Shown in pieces: positions 1 through 5,286 of a DNA stretch of 6,016 nt (position 1 is its first letter; each line of letters opens with the position of its first letter). The DNA lies in assembly GCA_027293665.1 (NCBI GenBank), contig JAPUFN010000439.1, forward strand, positions 1-6,016, read 5' to 3'. A model generated the notes under the pieces. The model was given only the letters and a program-made list of their open reading frames with translations. It did not search any database and was not told the origin of the DNA. The position numbers and the translations under genes are program-made. The DNA is from Gammaproteobacteria bacterium. GTDB taxonomy: Bacteria > Pseudomonadota > Gammaproteobacteria > Pseudomonadales > Azotimanducaceae.

Positions 1-21
1 CGTGGAATTCGTTACTGCGCC

Positions 22-31
22 AACAATTGTT
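22..31. other. 10-bp perfect palindrome upstream of the first gene
   Basis: AACAATTGTT is a perfect palindrome about 30 bp before the first start codon, partly overlapped by a GTTAAC palindrome. This position would suit an operator for the downstream operon. The motif is short and AT-rich, so chance is a fair explanation. No convincing -35/-10 pair is visible in the first 63 bases, so the promoter may lie upstream of the window. Confidence 0.2.
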
Positions 32-50
32 AACGCGCCTTTGGGTGTGT

Positions 51-58
51 GGAAGGAG
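51..58 (+). promoter_or_regulatory. Shine-Dalgarno site that fixes the first gene's start
   Basis: GGAAGGAG sits 5 bases before the ATG at 64. An in-frame GTG at 49 would place this purine tract inside the coding region and add five residues with no counterpart in the family, so ATG 64 is preferred. Confidence 0.75.
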
Positions 59-63
59 CAAAA

Positions 64-1029
64 ATGACGAAACCGTTTCGATTTGGCGTTCAATCATTCA
101 ACGCTGAGTCTGGTGCCGACTGGGCTGCCAAGGTACAGCGGGCTGAAGCCCTTGGATTTTCGGCCTTTCACCTCGCGGACCATATTCTGGGACCGGGGCC
201 GGCACTGGAGAAGACGAATCATCCCGTGCAGGGTCTGGCGGCAATTCCTGCGATGGCGTATGCAGCGGCGGTCACGGAGACTATTCACATTGGTTGCCGG
301 GTTTTCTGTATCGACTACTACAACCCGGTGGTGCTGGCCAAATCGGCGATGACGATTGACATGCTGTCAGGCGGCCGCCTGGAGCTTGGCCTGGGTGCGG
401 GCTGGTTGCGCGAAGAGTACGCGGCCATCGGTCTTGAATTCGATGAACCGGGCACGCGAATAGACCGGTTGGCAGACGTGGTCGAAGGTCTGAAGGCATT
501 TCGTGGCGCGGGTCACGCCAACGTGTCCAATACGACGATCAAATGGCGTGATTTTGAGGGTCTGCCGAAACCGGTCTCCAAGCCACCCATCATGATCGGC
601 GGTGGCAGCCCACGCATTCTGAAACTGGCCGGCCGCGAGGCGGACATTGTCAGCCTGAATTTCAATAACCGGGCAGGCGTTATCGGTCCCGATGGCGTGC
701 AGAGTTCTTCTGAAGAAGAAACTCAGAAAAAAATCGGCTGGGTGCGCGAAGGGGCTGGTGAGCGGTTCGATGAGCTCGAAATAGAGATCGGCGCGTACTT
801 CACGTTCGTCATGGACGATGCATCGGCAATGTTGGCGAACTTCGCCGGGATGTTTGGTTACTCCGAAGAGGATATGGCACGTCATCCGCATGCGCTGTTC
901 GGCAGCGTAGCGGCGGTCGTCGATGAGCTCGAACGGCGCCGGGAGTTGCACGGCATTTCCTACGTCACCGTTGGCGAGGATGCCATGGAGGCGTTTGCTC
1001 CGGTGGTCGAGCAACTCGCGGGCAAATGA
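64..1029 (+). CDS. Luciferase-like (LLM class) F420/flavin-dependent oxidoreductase, MSMEG_2516-like
   Basis: This 321-residue protein belongs to the bacterial luciferase-like superfamily: TIM-barrel oxidoreductases that use F420 or reduced FMN and are usually cytosolic. Seen directly: the N-terminal strand FRFGVQ (residues 5-10), the strand-helix segment around GFSAFHLADH (31-40), and the superfamily signature LSGGRLELGLGAGW at 101-114 followed by REEY. The motif PPIMIGGGSPRILKLAGREAD at about 174-194 forms part of the cofactor phosphate site in relatives. Length and N-terminus fit the TIGR03621-type (MSMEG_2516) subfamily as I remember it. It starts at ATG 64 with a good ribosome site. It is followed after 70 bp by an ABM-fold gene and then a SnoaL-like gene on the same strand, suggesting a shared pathway for oxidising a cyclic or aromatic substrate. 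Cofactor choice (F420 or FMN) and substrate cannot be read from the sequence. The fold assignment is firm; the subfamily is less so. Confidence 0.9.
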   Translation: MTKPFRFGVQSFNAESGADWAAKVQRAEALGFSAFHLADHILGPGPALEKTNHPVQGLAAIPAMAYAAAVTETIHIGCRVFCIDYYNPVVLAKSAMTIDMLSGGRLELGLGAGWLREEYAAIGLEFDEPGTRIDRLADVVEGLKAFRGAGHANVSNTTIKWRDFEGLPKPVSKPPIMIGGGSPRILKLAGREADIVSLNFNNRAGVIGPDGVQSSSEEETQKKIGWVREGAGERFDELEIEIGAYFTFVMDDASAMLANFAGMFGYSEEDMARHPHALFGSVAAVVDELERRRELHGISYVTVGEDAMEAFAPVVEQLAGK

Positions 1030-1099
1030 ATGCGCTGACACTCTTTTTGGCAGGAATCACGCAGTTACTCAGTGAGGAACATTGAATGAGGATGAGGGG

Positions 1100-1453
1100 A
1101 TGACGACGATAATTATTTCGGGCACGGTCGATCTGCCGCCGGAAAATCTGGAAGCAGCACTCGCGGCCGGTAAGCCGCTCATCGAAGGCGCGCTGACCGA
1201 AGACGGTTGCCTGGATTACGACTGGTGCATCGAGCCCACGCATCCCGGTCGAATCAGGGTGTTCGAACGCTGGGAGAGCGAAGAAGCACTCGCGGCACAC
1301 TTTCAGTCCAAATGGTATCTCGAGATGCGCGATACCATTGGCTCGTTCGGACTCATCGCAGCCGACACTGCAAAGTACCGTGTGGATCTCAGCGAACCGG
1401 TGTATGACCCGACGATGACCCCCCGCGCCGATTTTTTTACTGCGGAGGATTGA
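1100..1453 (+). CDS. ABM-fold protein, putative quinol-type monooxygenase
   Basis: A small cytosolic protein of 117 residues with the ferredoxin-like alpha/beta pattern of antibiotic biosynthesis monooxygenase (ABM) and YgiN-like proteins. Seen: an N-terminal strand TTIIISGTVDL, a helix with PENLEAALAAGKPLIEGALTED, the typical GCLDYDWCIEP strand (36-46), and the diagnostic FERWESEEALAAHFQS segment (55-70). Family members are usually near 100 residues, so it carries a slightly longer C-terminus (about 93-117) of unknown role. Many members are cofactor-free monooxygenases acting on quinols or polyketides; others have no known activity. The start at 1100 has AGGA seven bases upstream. An in-frame TTG at 1082, preceded by GAGGA, would add six residues (NEDEG-rich) and cannot be excluded. 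The gene stops 4 bp before the SnoaL-like gene, so the two are almost certainly cotranscribed. The substrate is unknown. Confidence 0.82.
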   Translation: MTTIIISGTVDLPPENLEAALAAGKPLIEGALTEDGCLDYDWCIEPTHPGRIRVFERWESEEALAAHFQSKWYLEMRDTIGSFGLIAADTAKYRVDLSEPVYDPTMTPRADFFTAED

Positions 1454-1457
1454 GCCG

Positions 1458-1901
1458 ATGATCGAAGACGATATGGCGATTCGAGACCTCGTCTACCGTT
1501 ACGCCGATGCGGTGTGTCGGCGCGATGAGGCGGCATGGGCTGATACCTGGGCCGAAGACGGACTCTGGTGTCTGCCGGGTGCCCCCGAAGCTCACGGTAA
1601 GGAAGCAATCGTTGCTCTATGGGTCGGTGCGATGGCGGGATTTCCCTTCGTCGCCCAGATCGTCAATTACGGGACGCTGAAAATTGATGGTGAGCGTGCC
1701 AGTGGCCGCTGGTACCTGACAGAAGACATCAAGTTCGCCGACGGTGGTGGCATGCACAATATCGGCAGCTATCAGGATAAGTATGTAAAAACCGCAGACG
1801 GCTGGAAGTTCAGCGAACGCCACTACGCAATCCTCTACAACGACGAAGGCAAGGGTGACATGAGCGGCACCAGCAATCCGTATCCGGAGCTCATCGATTG
1901 A
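1458..1901 (+). CDS. SnoaL-like / NTF2-like family protein (SnoaL_4 type)
   Basis: A 147-residue single-domain protein with the cone-shaped NTF2/SnoaL fold, whose relatives include ketosteroid isomerase, scytalone dehydratase, polyketide cyclases and the small subunits of ring-hydroxylating dioxygenases. Seen: the opening helix IRDLVYRYADAVCRRD (8-23), then AWADTWAEDGLWCLPG (26-41), and the C-terminal sheet with GSYQDKYVKTADGWKFSERHY (103-123), matching the usual G-Y-x-D-x-Y...DGW-x-F/I-x-x-R pattern of this family. GGAGG lies 9 bases before the ATG, inside the end of the ABM gene, which supports translational linkage. It probably binds, isomerises or dehydrates a hydrophobic cyclic intermediate made by its neighbours, but the family includes many non-enzymes and the exact reaction is not evident. 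It is probably the last gene of the unit: glcB follows after 123 bp with its own promoter-like element. Confidence 0.85.
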   Translation: MIEDDMAIRDLVYRYADAVCRRDEAAWADTWAEDGLWCLPGAPEAHGKEAIVALWVGAMAGFPFVAQIVNYGTLKIDGERASGRWYLTEDIKFADGGGMHNIGSYQDKYVKTADGWKFSERHYAILYNDEGKGDMSGTSNPYPELID

Positions 1902-1931
1902 CCCAGTTGTTCGGCCAACGCGCTGTAGTGG

Positions 1932-1954
1932 TCTTAATCCTGCACCGCTATACT
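1932..1954 (+). promoter_or_regulatory. Candidate glcB promoter with shared upstream element
   Basis: TATACT at 1949-1954 is a near-consensus sigma70 -10 box. The hexamer 17 bp upstream (TAGTGG at 1926-1931) is a poor -35, so an activator may be needed. The 23 bases ending in the -10 box (TCTTA, A, TCCTG, two bases, CCGCTATACT) recur almost unchanged on the minus strand at 5265-5244, ahead of the second luciferase-like gene. Predicted transcription from about 1961 would give a 5' leader of roughly 65 nt. Confidence 0.5.
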
Positions 1955-1969
1955 AGCCCGCTTTTTTCA

Positions 1970-1981
1970 GCGGCATGCCGC
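1970..1981. other. 12-bp perfect palindrome in the glcB leader
   Basis: GCGGCATGCCGC is a perfect 12-bp inverted repeat about 15 bp after the -10 box of the glcB promoter candidate and directly after a T6 run (1962-1967). It could be an operator for a dimeric repressor or a small leader hairpin. No known regulator site was recognised. Confidence 0.3.
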
Positions 1982-2000
1982 GTTAAATAATGGGTGGGGC

Positions 2001-2054
2001 ACAGCCATTAGCGAGGGAACAGCCATGAGCGAGAGAACAGCCATGAGCGAAAGA
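2001..2054 (+). repeat. Three tandem 18-bp repeats spanning the glcB translation start
   Basis: Unit 1 (2001-2018) is ACAGCCATTAGCGAGGGA, unit 2 (2019-2036) is ACAGCCATGAGCGAGAGA and unit 3 (2037-2054) is ACAGCCATGAGCGAAAGA. Adjacent units differ by one or two bases. Each carries a purine tract followed, in the next unit, by a start-codon position: ATT at 2007, ATG at 2025, ATG at 2043, all in the same frame. The 18-bp length keeps the frame, so each copy adds an M-S-E-R-T-A-like hexapeptide. Confidence 0.9.
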
Positions 2055-4232
2055 ACTGAACGTAGCGGACTGCAGGTTGCAACCGAGCTCGATACGCTGG
2101 TGGCGCAACGGATAGCGCCCGGCACCGGGGTCGATGTGGCTGAATTCTGGGAGGGTTTTGCAGCACTTCTGACCGAACTGCAACCACGCAACGCAGCCCT
2201 GCTTGCGCGGCGTGATGAGCTTCAGGCACAGATCGACGAATGGCATCTTGCGCGCAAAGGCCAGGCGCTGGACCCAGCAGAATACAAAGCGTTCCTCGAA
2301 GAAATTGACTATCTGGTGCCGTCACCTGAGGCGTTTACCATCTCGACGACCAACGTTGATGAAGAAATCGCCCAACTGGCCGGGCCGCAACTCGTCGTGC
2401 CGGTGATGAATGCAAGGTTCGCCCTCAATGCGGCGAACGCCCGCTGGGGCAGCCTTTATGACGCGCTCTATGGTACCGATATCTTTCCCGAGGAAGCGGG
2501 TCGCGAGAAGGGCACAAGTTACAACCCCGCGCGGGGTGAACTCGTAGTTGCATGGGCAGCTGCATTTCTCGATTCAACCGTGCCGCTGGCGGATGCCAGT
2601 CACAGTGAAGTCATTGCCTATGGCATTGGCGAGGCGGAAGGCAGGCGGCAGTTACGCGCAGTGCTCGACAATGGCGGGAATACATCGCTTGTTGACCCGG
2701 CGCAGTTCGCGGGTTGCGTCAATGAAGACGACCCGAGTTGCATCCTGCTGGTAAATAACGGCCTGCATATCGAAATTCAGATTGACCGCGGGCACAACGT
2801 CGGCCAGGCGCACCCCGCTGGTGTGAAGGACGTCTTCTTGGAAAGTGCGGTAACCACGATTCAGGATTGTGAAGATTCCGTGGCTGCAGTGGACGCCGCG
2901 GACAAGTGCCTCGTTTATGCTAACTGGTTGGGTCTCATGAAGGGCGATCTCGAAGAATCGCTCGACAAAGGCGGGCGCACCATCGTGCGACGGCTGACTC
3001 CCGATCGTGAGTACATGAGTCCGACGGGTGAGCCGCTGGTGCTCCACGGGCGCAGTCTCATGCTGATGCGCAACGTGGGGCATCTGATGACCACCGATGC
3101 GGTGCTCGACGCGCAGGGCAACGAAACACCGGAGGGCTTCCTCGACGCGGCTATCACCAGCTTTTGCGGGATGCATGATCTGCAGGGCAATGGAATGGTG
3201 AGCAATTCGAGGACCGGCAGTATCTACATCGTAAAGCCGAAAATGCACGGCCCGGATGAAGTCGCACTCACTTGTGATCTGTTTGGCCGGGTCGAGGAGA
3301 TCCTTGGCCTCCCGGTCAACACGGTGAAAGTTGGAATCATGGACGAAGAACGGCGCACCACAGTGAATCTGCGCGCCTGTATCAAGGTTGCGAAAGACAG
3401 AGTGGTGTTCATCAATACCGGATTTCTCGACCGCACAGGAGATGAAATCCACACAAGCATGCAGGCAGGCCCCGTGCTGCCGAAGGAGACTATCAAGGCG
3501 CAGCCCTGGATTGTCGCCTACGAAGATGCCAACGTGGATGCGGGGCTCAGCACCGGTTTTCCAGGTGTGGCCCAGATCGGCAAGGGCATGTGGCCGAAGC
3601 CCGATGAGATGAAAGAAATGCTCGAAGTGAAGAGCGGCCATCCGCTGGCAGGCGCCAACACCGCCTGGGTACCGTCGCCTACAGCTGCCACGCTACATGC
3701 AACGCACTATCACCAGGTGAGTGTTGCCTCGCGCCAGCGGGAACTTACATCGCGGACTCCGGCGAGTCTGGACGAGATTCTCCGTATTCCGCTTCTGGGC
3801 GGCGAAAATCTATCGGCTGAAGGTGTCCAGGCGGAACTCGACAACAATGCCCAGGGCATACTGGGTTATGTCGTCCGTTGGATCGATCAGGGTGTTGGGT
3901 GTTCGAAAGTTCCGGATATCCATGATGTCGGTTTGATGGAAGACCGGGCGACACTGCGCATTTCCAGTCAGCACATCGCCAACTGGTTACACCACGGTAT
4001 CTGCTCCGAGGAGCAGGTGCGCGAAACCATGGCGCGGATGGCCGCCGTGGTGGATGAACAAAATGCCGGAGATGCGAACTATCGTCCGATGGCGGCCGAC
4101 TTCGACGCCAGCATAGCATTCCAGGCCGCCTGCAATCTGGTGTTCAAGGGATTAGAGCAGCCCAACGGCTACACCGAACCCCTGCTGCACGCGATGCGCC
4201 GCGAAGCCAAGGCTCGATACGGCAGTTCTTAG
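2025..4232 (+). CDS. glcB: Malate synthase G
   Basis: Cytosolic Mg-dependent enzyme that condenses glyoxylate with acetyl-CoA to malate in the glyoxylate/glycolate pathway. It has 735 residues from ATG 2025, or 729 from ATG 2043, near the 723 of the E. coli enzyme. Seen, numbered from 2025: the N-terminal helical clasp with PRNAALLARRDELQAQID (54-71), the TIQDCEDSVAAVDAADK block (278-294), catalytic Arg349 in MRNVGHLM, Mg ligands Glu441 (in GIMDEERR) and Asp469 (in FLDRTGDEIHTSM), Cys626 in GVGCSKVPD and the catalytic base Asp640 in LMEDRATLRISSQ. Spacings match the characterised enzymes (28 residues between the metal ligands, 14 between Cys and Asp). Start choice is ambiguous: ATG 2025 has the better ribosome site (GAGGGA, 6 bases away), whereas family N-termini align with the second Met at 2043. 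No glycolate oxidase genes adjoin it, so it stands apart from a glc operon here. It has its own promoter candidate. Confidence 0.98.
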   Translation: MSERTAMSERTERSGLQVATELDTLVAQRIAPGTGVDVAEFWEGFAALLTELQPRNAALLARRDELQAQIDEWHLARKGQALDPAEYKAFLEEIDYLVPSPEAFTISTTNVDEEIAQLAGPQLVVPVMNARFALNAANARWGSLYDALYGTDIFPEEAGREKGTSYNPARGELVVAWAAAFLDSTVPLADASHSEVIAYGIGEAEGRRQLRAVLDNGGNTSLVDPAQFAGCVNEDDPSCILLVNNGLHIEIQIDRGHNVGQAHPAGVKDVFLESAVTTIQDCEDSVAAVDAADKCLVYANWLGLMKGDLEESLDKGGRTIVRRLTPDREYMSPTGEPLVLHGRSLMLMRNVGHLMTTDAVLDAQGNETPEGFLDAAITSFCGMHDLQGNGMVSNSRTGSIYIVKPKMHGPDEVALTCDLFGRVEEILGLPVNTVKVGIMDEERRTTVNLRACIKVAKDRVVFINTGFLDRTGDEIHTSMQAGPVLPKETIKAQPWIVAYEDANVDAGLSTGFPGVAQIGKGMWPKPDEMKEMLEVKSGHPLAGANTAWVPSPTAATLHATHYHQVSVASRQRELTSRTPASLDEILRIPLLGGENLSAEGVQAELDNNAQGILGYVVRWIDQGVGCSKVPDIHDVGLMEDRATLRISSQHIANWLHHGICSEEQVRETMARMAAVVDEQNAGDANYRPMAADFDASIAFQAACNLVFKGLEQPNGYTEPLLHAMRREAKARYGSS

Positions 4233-4234
4233 GC

Positions 4235-4291
4235 GTCGGTCTGCCATGCTGGCAGCAGTCGGTCTGCCATGCTGGCAGCAATCGGTCTGCC
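4235..4291. repeat. 23-bp tandem repeat, two exact copies plus a partial third
   Basis: Copies at 4235-4257 and 4258-4280 are identical, each reading GTCGGT, then CTGCCATGCTGGCAG, then CA. A third copy begins at 4281 but keeps only TCGGTCTGCC before diverging. The array fills most of the 73-bp gap between convergent genes. Confidence 0.9.
4241..4278. terminator. Twin hairpins between convergent genes, possible bidirectional terminator
   Basis: Each 23-bp repeat contains CTGCCA-TGC-TGGCAG, a 6-bp stem with a 3-base loop, at 4241-4255 and 4264-4278. The hairpin reads equally on both strands, as expected of a shared terminator for glcB and the converging luciferase-like gene. Neither hairpin is followed by a T-run on either strand, so intrinsic termination is not shown. 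RNA 3'-end protection is an equal possibility. Confidence 0.35.
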
Positions 4292-4305
4292 GTTCTGCAA
4301 CGCCG

Positions 4306-5169
4306 TTATTGATTCAGCGCAACGTATTCTTCGACTTCGGGTAGCCGCTGATCGATGGCGGCTGGTTTTTGCGAGCCCAGATGCACAACGAGGCGATCAA
4401 CACCCAGATCGCGGAATTCACGAATCGTATCGCCATCCACACTGTTGGGGGTGATGATAATCTCGAAATCGTCACGCGAACGGCCTGCGGTGCGCAGCGC
4501 GGCATCCAGATCGCCGAGGATTGCCCCGGTCTGTTGCGGATTCAGCGCAAAGCCATACCAGCCAGCGCCGAATTCGGCCGCGCGCCGCAGAGAACGCTTA
4601 CCGTGTCCGCCCACAATGATGGGAATGTGCGGTTTCTGGACGGGTTTTGGGTCCATGCGGCAGGCTTCGAGTTGAAAGTGTTCACCGGAGTAGCTGATGA
4701 CGGGTTCTGTCCATAGCCGTCTTATAAGCTCAAGAAACTCATCGCAGCGAGCGCCACGGTCTTCCCAGCTGTAACCGCAGGCAATGACCTCCTCCTTGCA
4801 CCAGCCCACACCGATTCCGAAATCGATCCGACCGCCGGAAAGCCAGTCGAGCGTTGCGAATTCCTTGGCGGTGTAAATGGGATTGCGTTGCGGCAGCAGG
4901 CAGATGCCTGTGCCGAAGCGCAAATCGGTCGTGGCGCTGGCCAGAAAGCCGAACGTGGCGACGCTGTCGAGCAATCCGCCGCCTTCCGGAACCGGTATCC
5001 TGCCATCGCGTGAACCCGGGTAGGGGAACTCCATCTCATCGAAGAGCACGACGTGCTCTCCCATCCAGAGCGATTCCACGCCCGCTGATTCGAGCCGTTG
5101 CCCGAGATCGCGCACCATTTCGGGTGTGCTGGTCGGAGACATGAAGGTGGCGAAGAGACCGATTTTCAT
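4306..5169 (-). CDS. Luciferase-like (LLM class) F420/flavin-dependent oxidoreductase, Rv2161c-like
   Basis: A 287-residue luciferase-like TIM-barrel oxidoreductase, probably cytosolic and using F420 or FMN. Seen: the opening strand MKIGLFATF, the GVESLWMGEHVV segment (30-41), GTGICLLPQRNPIYTAKEFATLD (86-108), the signature LSGGRIDFGIGVGW (110-123) with EE after it, and PHIPIIVGGHGKRSLRRAAEF (180-200) near the expected cofactor phosphate site. The LPQRNP block and overall length fit the TIGR03619 (Rv2161c-type) subfamily, distinct from the MSMEG_2516-like gene at the left of the window. The frame stays open upstream to 5484, but those residues lack family resemblance and lie over the divergent dioxygenase gene, so ATG 5169 is chosen; its ribosome site is weak (AGGT about 10 bases upstream). 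It is transcribed toward glcB and diverges from the carotenoid-oxygenase gene across 117 bp, suggesting joint regulation. The substrate is unknown. Confidence 0.92.
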   Translation of the reverse strand: MKIGLFATFMSPTSTPEMVRDLGQRLESAGVESLWMGEHVVLFDEMEFPYPGSRDGRIPVPEGGGLLDSVATFGFLASATTDLRFGTGICLLPQRNPIYTAKEFATLDWLSGGRIDFGIGVGWCKEEVIACGYSWEDRGARCDEFLELIRRLWTEPVISYSGEHFQLEACRMDPKPVQKPHIPIIVGGHGKRSLRRAAEFGAGWYGFALNPQQTGAILGDLDAALRTAGRSRDDFEIIITPNSVDGDTIREFRDLGVDRLVVHLGSQKPAAIDQRLPEVEEYVALNQ

Positions 5170-5220
5170 GGTGGCGATACCTGATTGGTTATCTTGAAAG
5201 CTGCGTGCCGCCGATCTCAT

Positions 5221-5240
5221 TTGACTTGCGACACAAGCAA
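5221..5240. promoter_or_regulatory. Imperfect inverted repeat, possible operator in the divergent promoter region
   Basis: TTG-a-CTTG-CGACA-CAAG-CAA forms two half-sites around a 5-base centre, with one unpaired base on the left arm. It covers the plus-strand -35 candidate and the expected minus-strand transcription start, a position from which one regulator could control both divergent genes. No regulator gene is present in the window. Confidence 0.3.
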
Positions 5241-5251
5241 TGCAGTATAGC
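5221..5251 (+). promoter_or_regulatory. Weak promoter candidate for the carotenoid-oxygenase gene
   Basis: TTGACT at 5221-5226 is a good -35 match. Downstream, TATAGC (5246-5251, 19-bp spacer) or CAGTAT (5243-5248, 16-bp spacer) could act as the -10. Neither combination is ideal. The region overlaps the minus-strand promoter candidate, so the two directions may compete. Confidence 0.35.
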
Positions 5252-5265
5252 GGCTCAGGATAAGA
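5244..5265 (-). promoter_or_regulatory. Candidate promoter of the minus-strand luciferase-like gene, with shared element
   Basis: On the minus strand TATACT occupies 5249-5244, preceded by CCGC, two bases, TCCTG and TCTTA. This copies the element in front of glcB with two substitutions and one missing base. The hexamer at a 16-bp spacing (TTCGAT) is a poor -35. Transcription would start near 5237, giving a leader of about 68 nt, similar to that predicted for glcB. Confidence 0.5.
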
Positions 5266-5273
5266 ATCGAATC

Positions 5274-5279
5274 GAAGGA
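5274..5279 (+). promoter_or_regulatory. Shine-Dalgarno site that selects the start at 5287
   Basis: GAAGGA lies 7 bases before ATG 5287. A nearby ATG at 5282 is out of frame with the conserved protein and is too close to the site, so it is not used as the start. Confidence 0.7.
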
Positions 5280-5286
5280 TCATGAC

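Noticed and set aside
367..1041. Long antisense open frame (224 codons) over the first luciferase-like gene
   Set aside because: It lies opposite a clearly conserved gene and resembles no known protein. GC-rich coding DNA often leaves such frames open.
1082..1099. TTG start at 1082 for the ABM-fold gene
   Set aside because: ATG 1100 has a suitable AGGA at normal spacing and starts exactly at the first conserved strand. The six-residue extension stays possible but less likely.
1432..1438. T7 run near the end of the ABM gene, and A7 run in the first luciferase-like gene (727-733), as frameshift sites
   Set aside because: Both proteins read through in one frame with family-like sequence, and no alternative product or stimulatory structure is evident.
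1947..1967. GCTA-TAC-TAGC followed by CCGC and T6 as an intrinsic terminator of the upstream operon
   Set aside because: The stem has only 4 bp, is separated from the T-run, and overlaps the stronger TATACT promoter match.
2652..3641. Long antisense open frame (329 codons) over malate synthase G
   Set aside because: The sense strand carries all conserved malate synthase motifs here. The antisense translation is rich in His, Arg and Cys and shows no recognisable domain.
4235..4291. CRISPR-like array
   Set aside because: The copies are directly adjacent with no spacers, and no cas gene is present.
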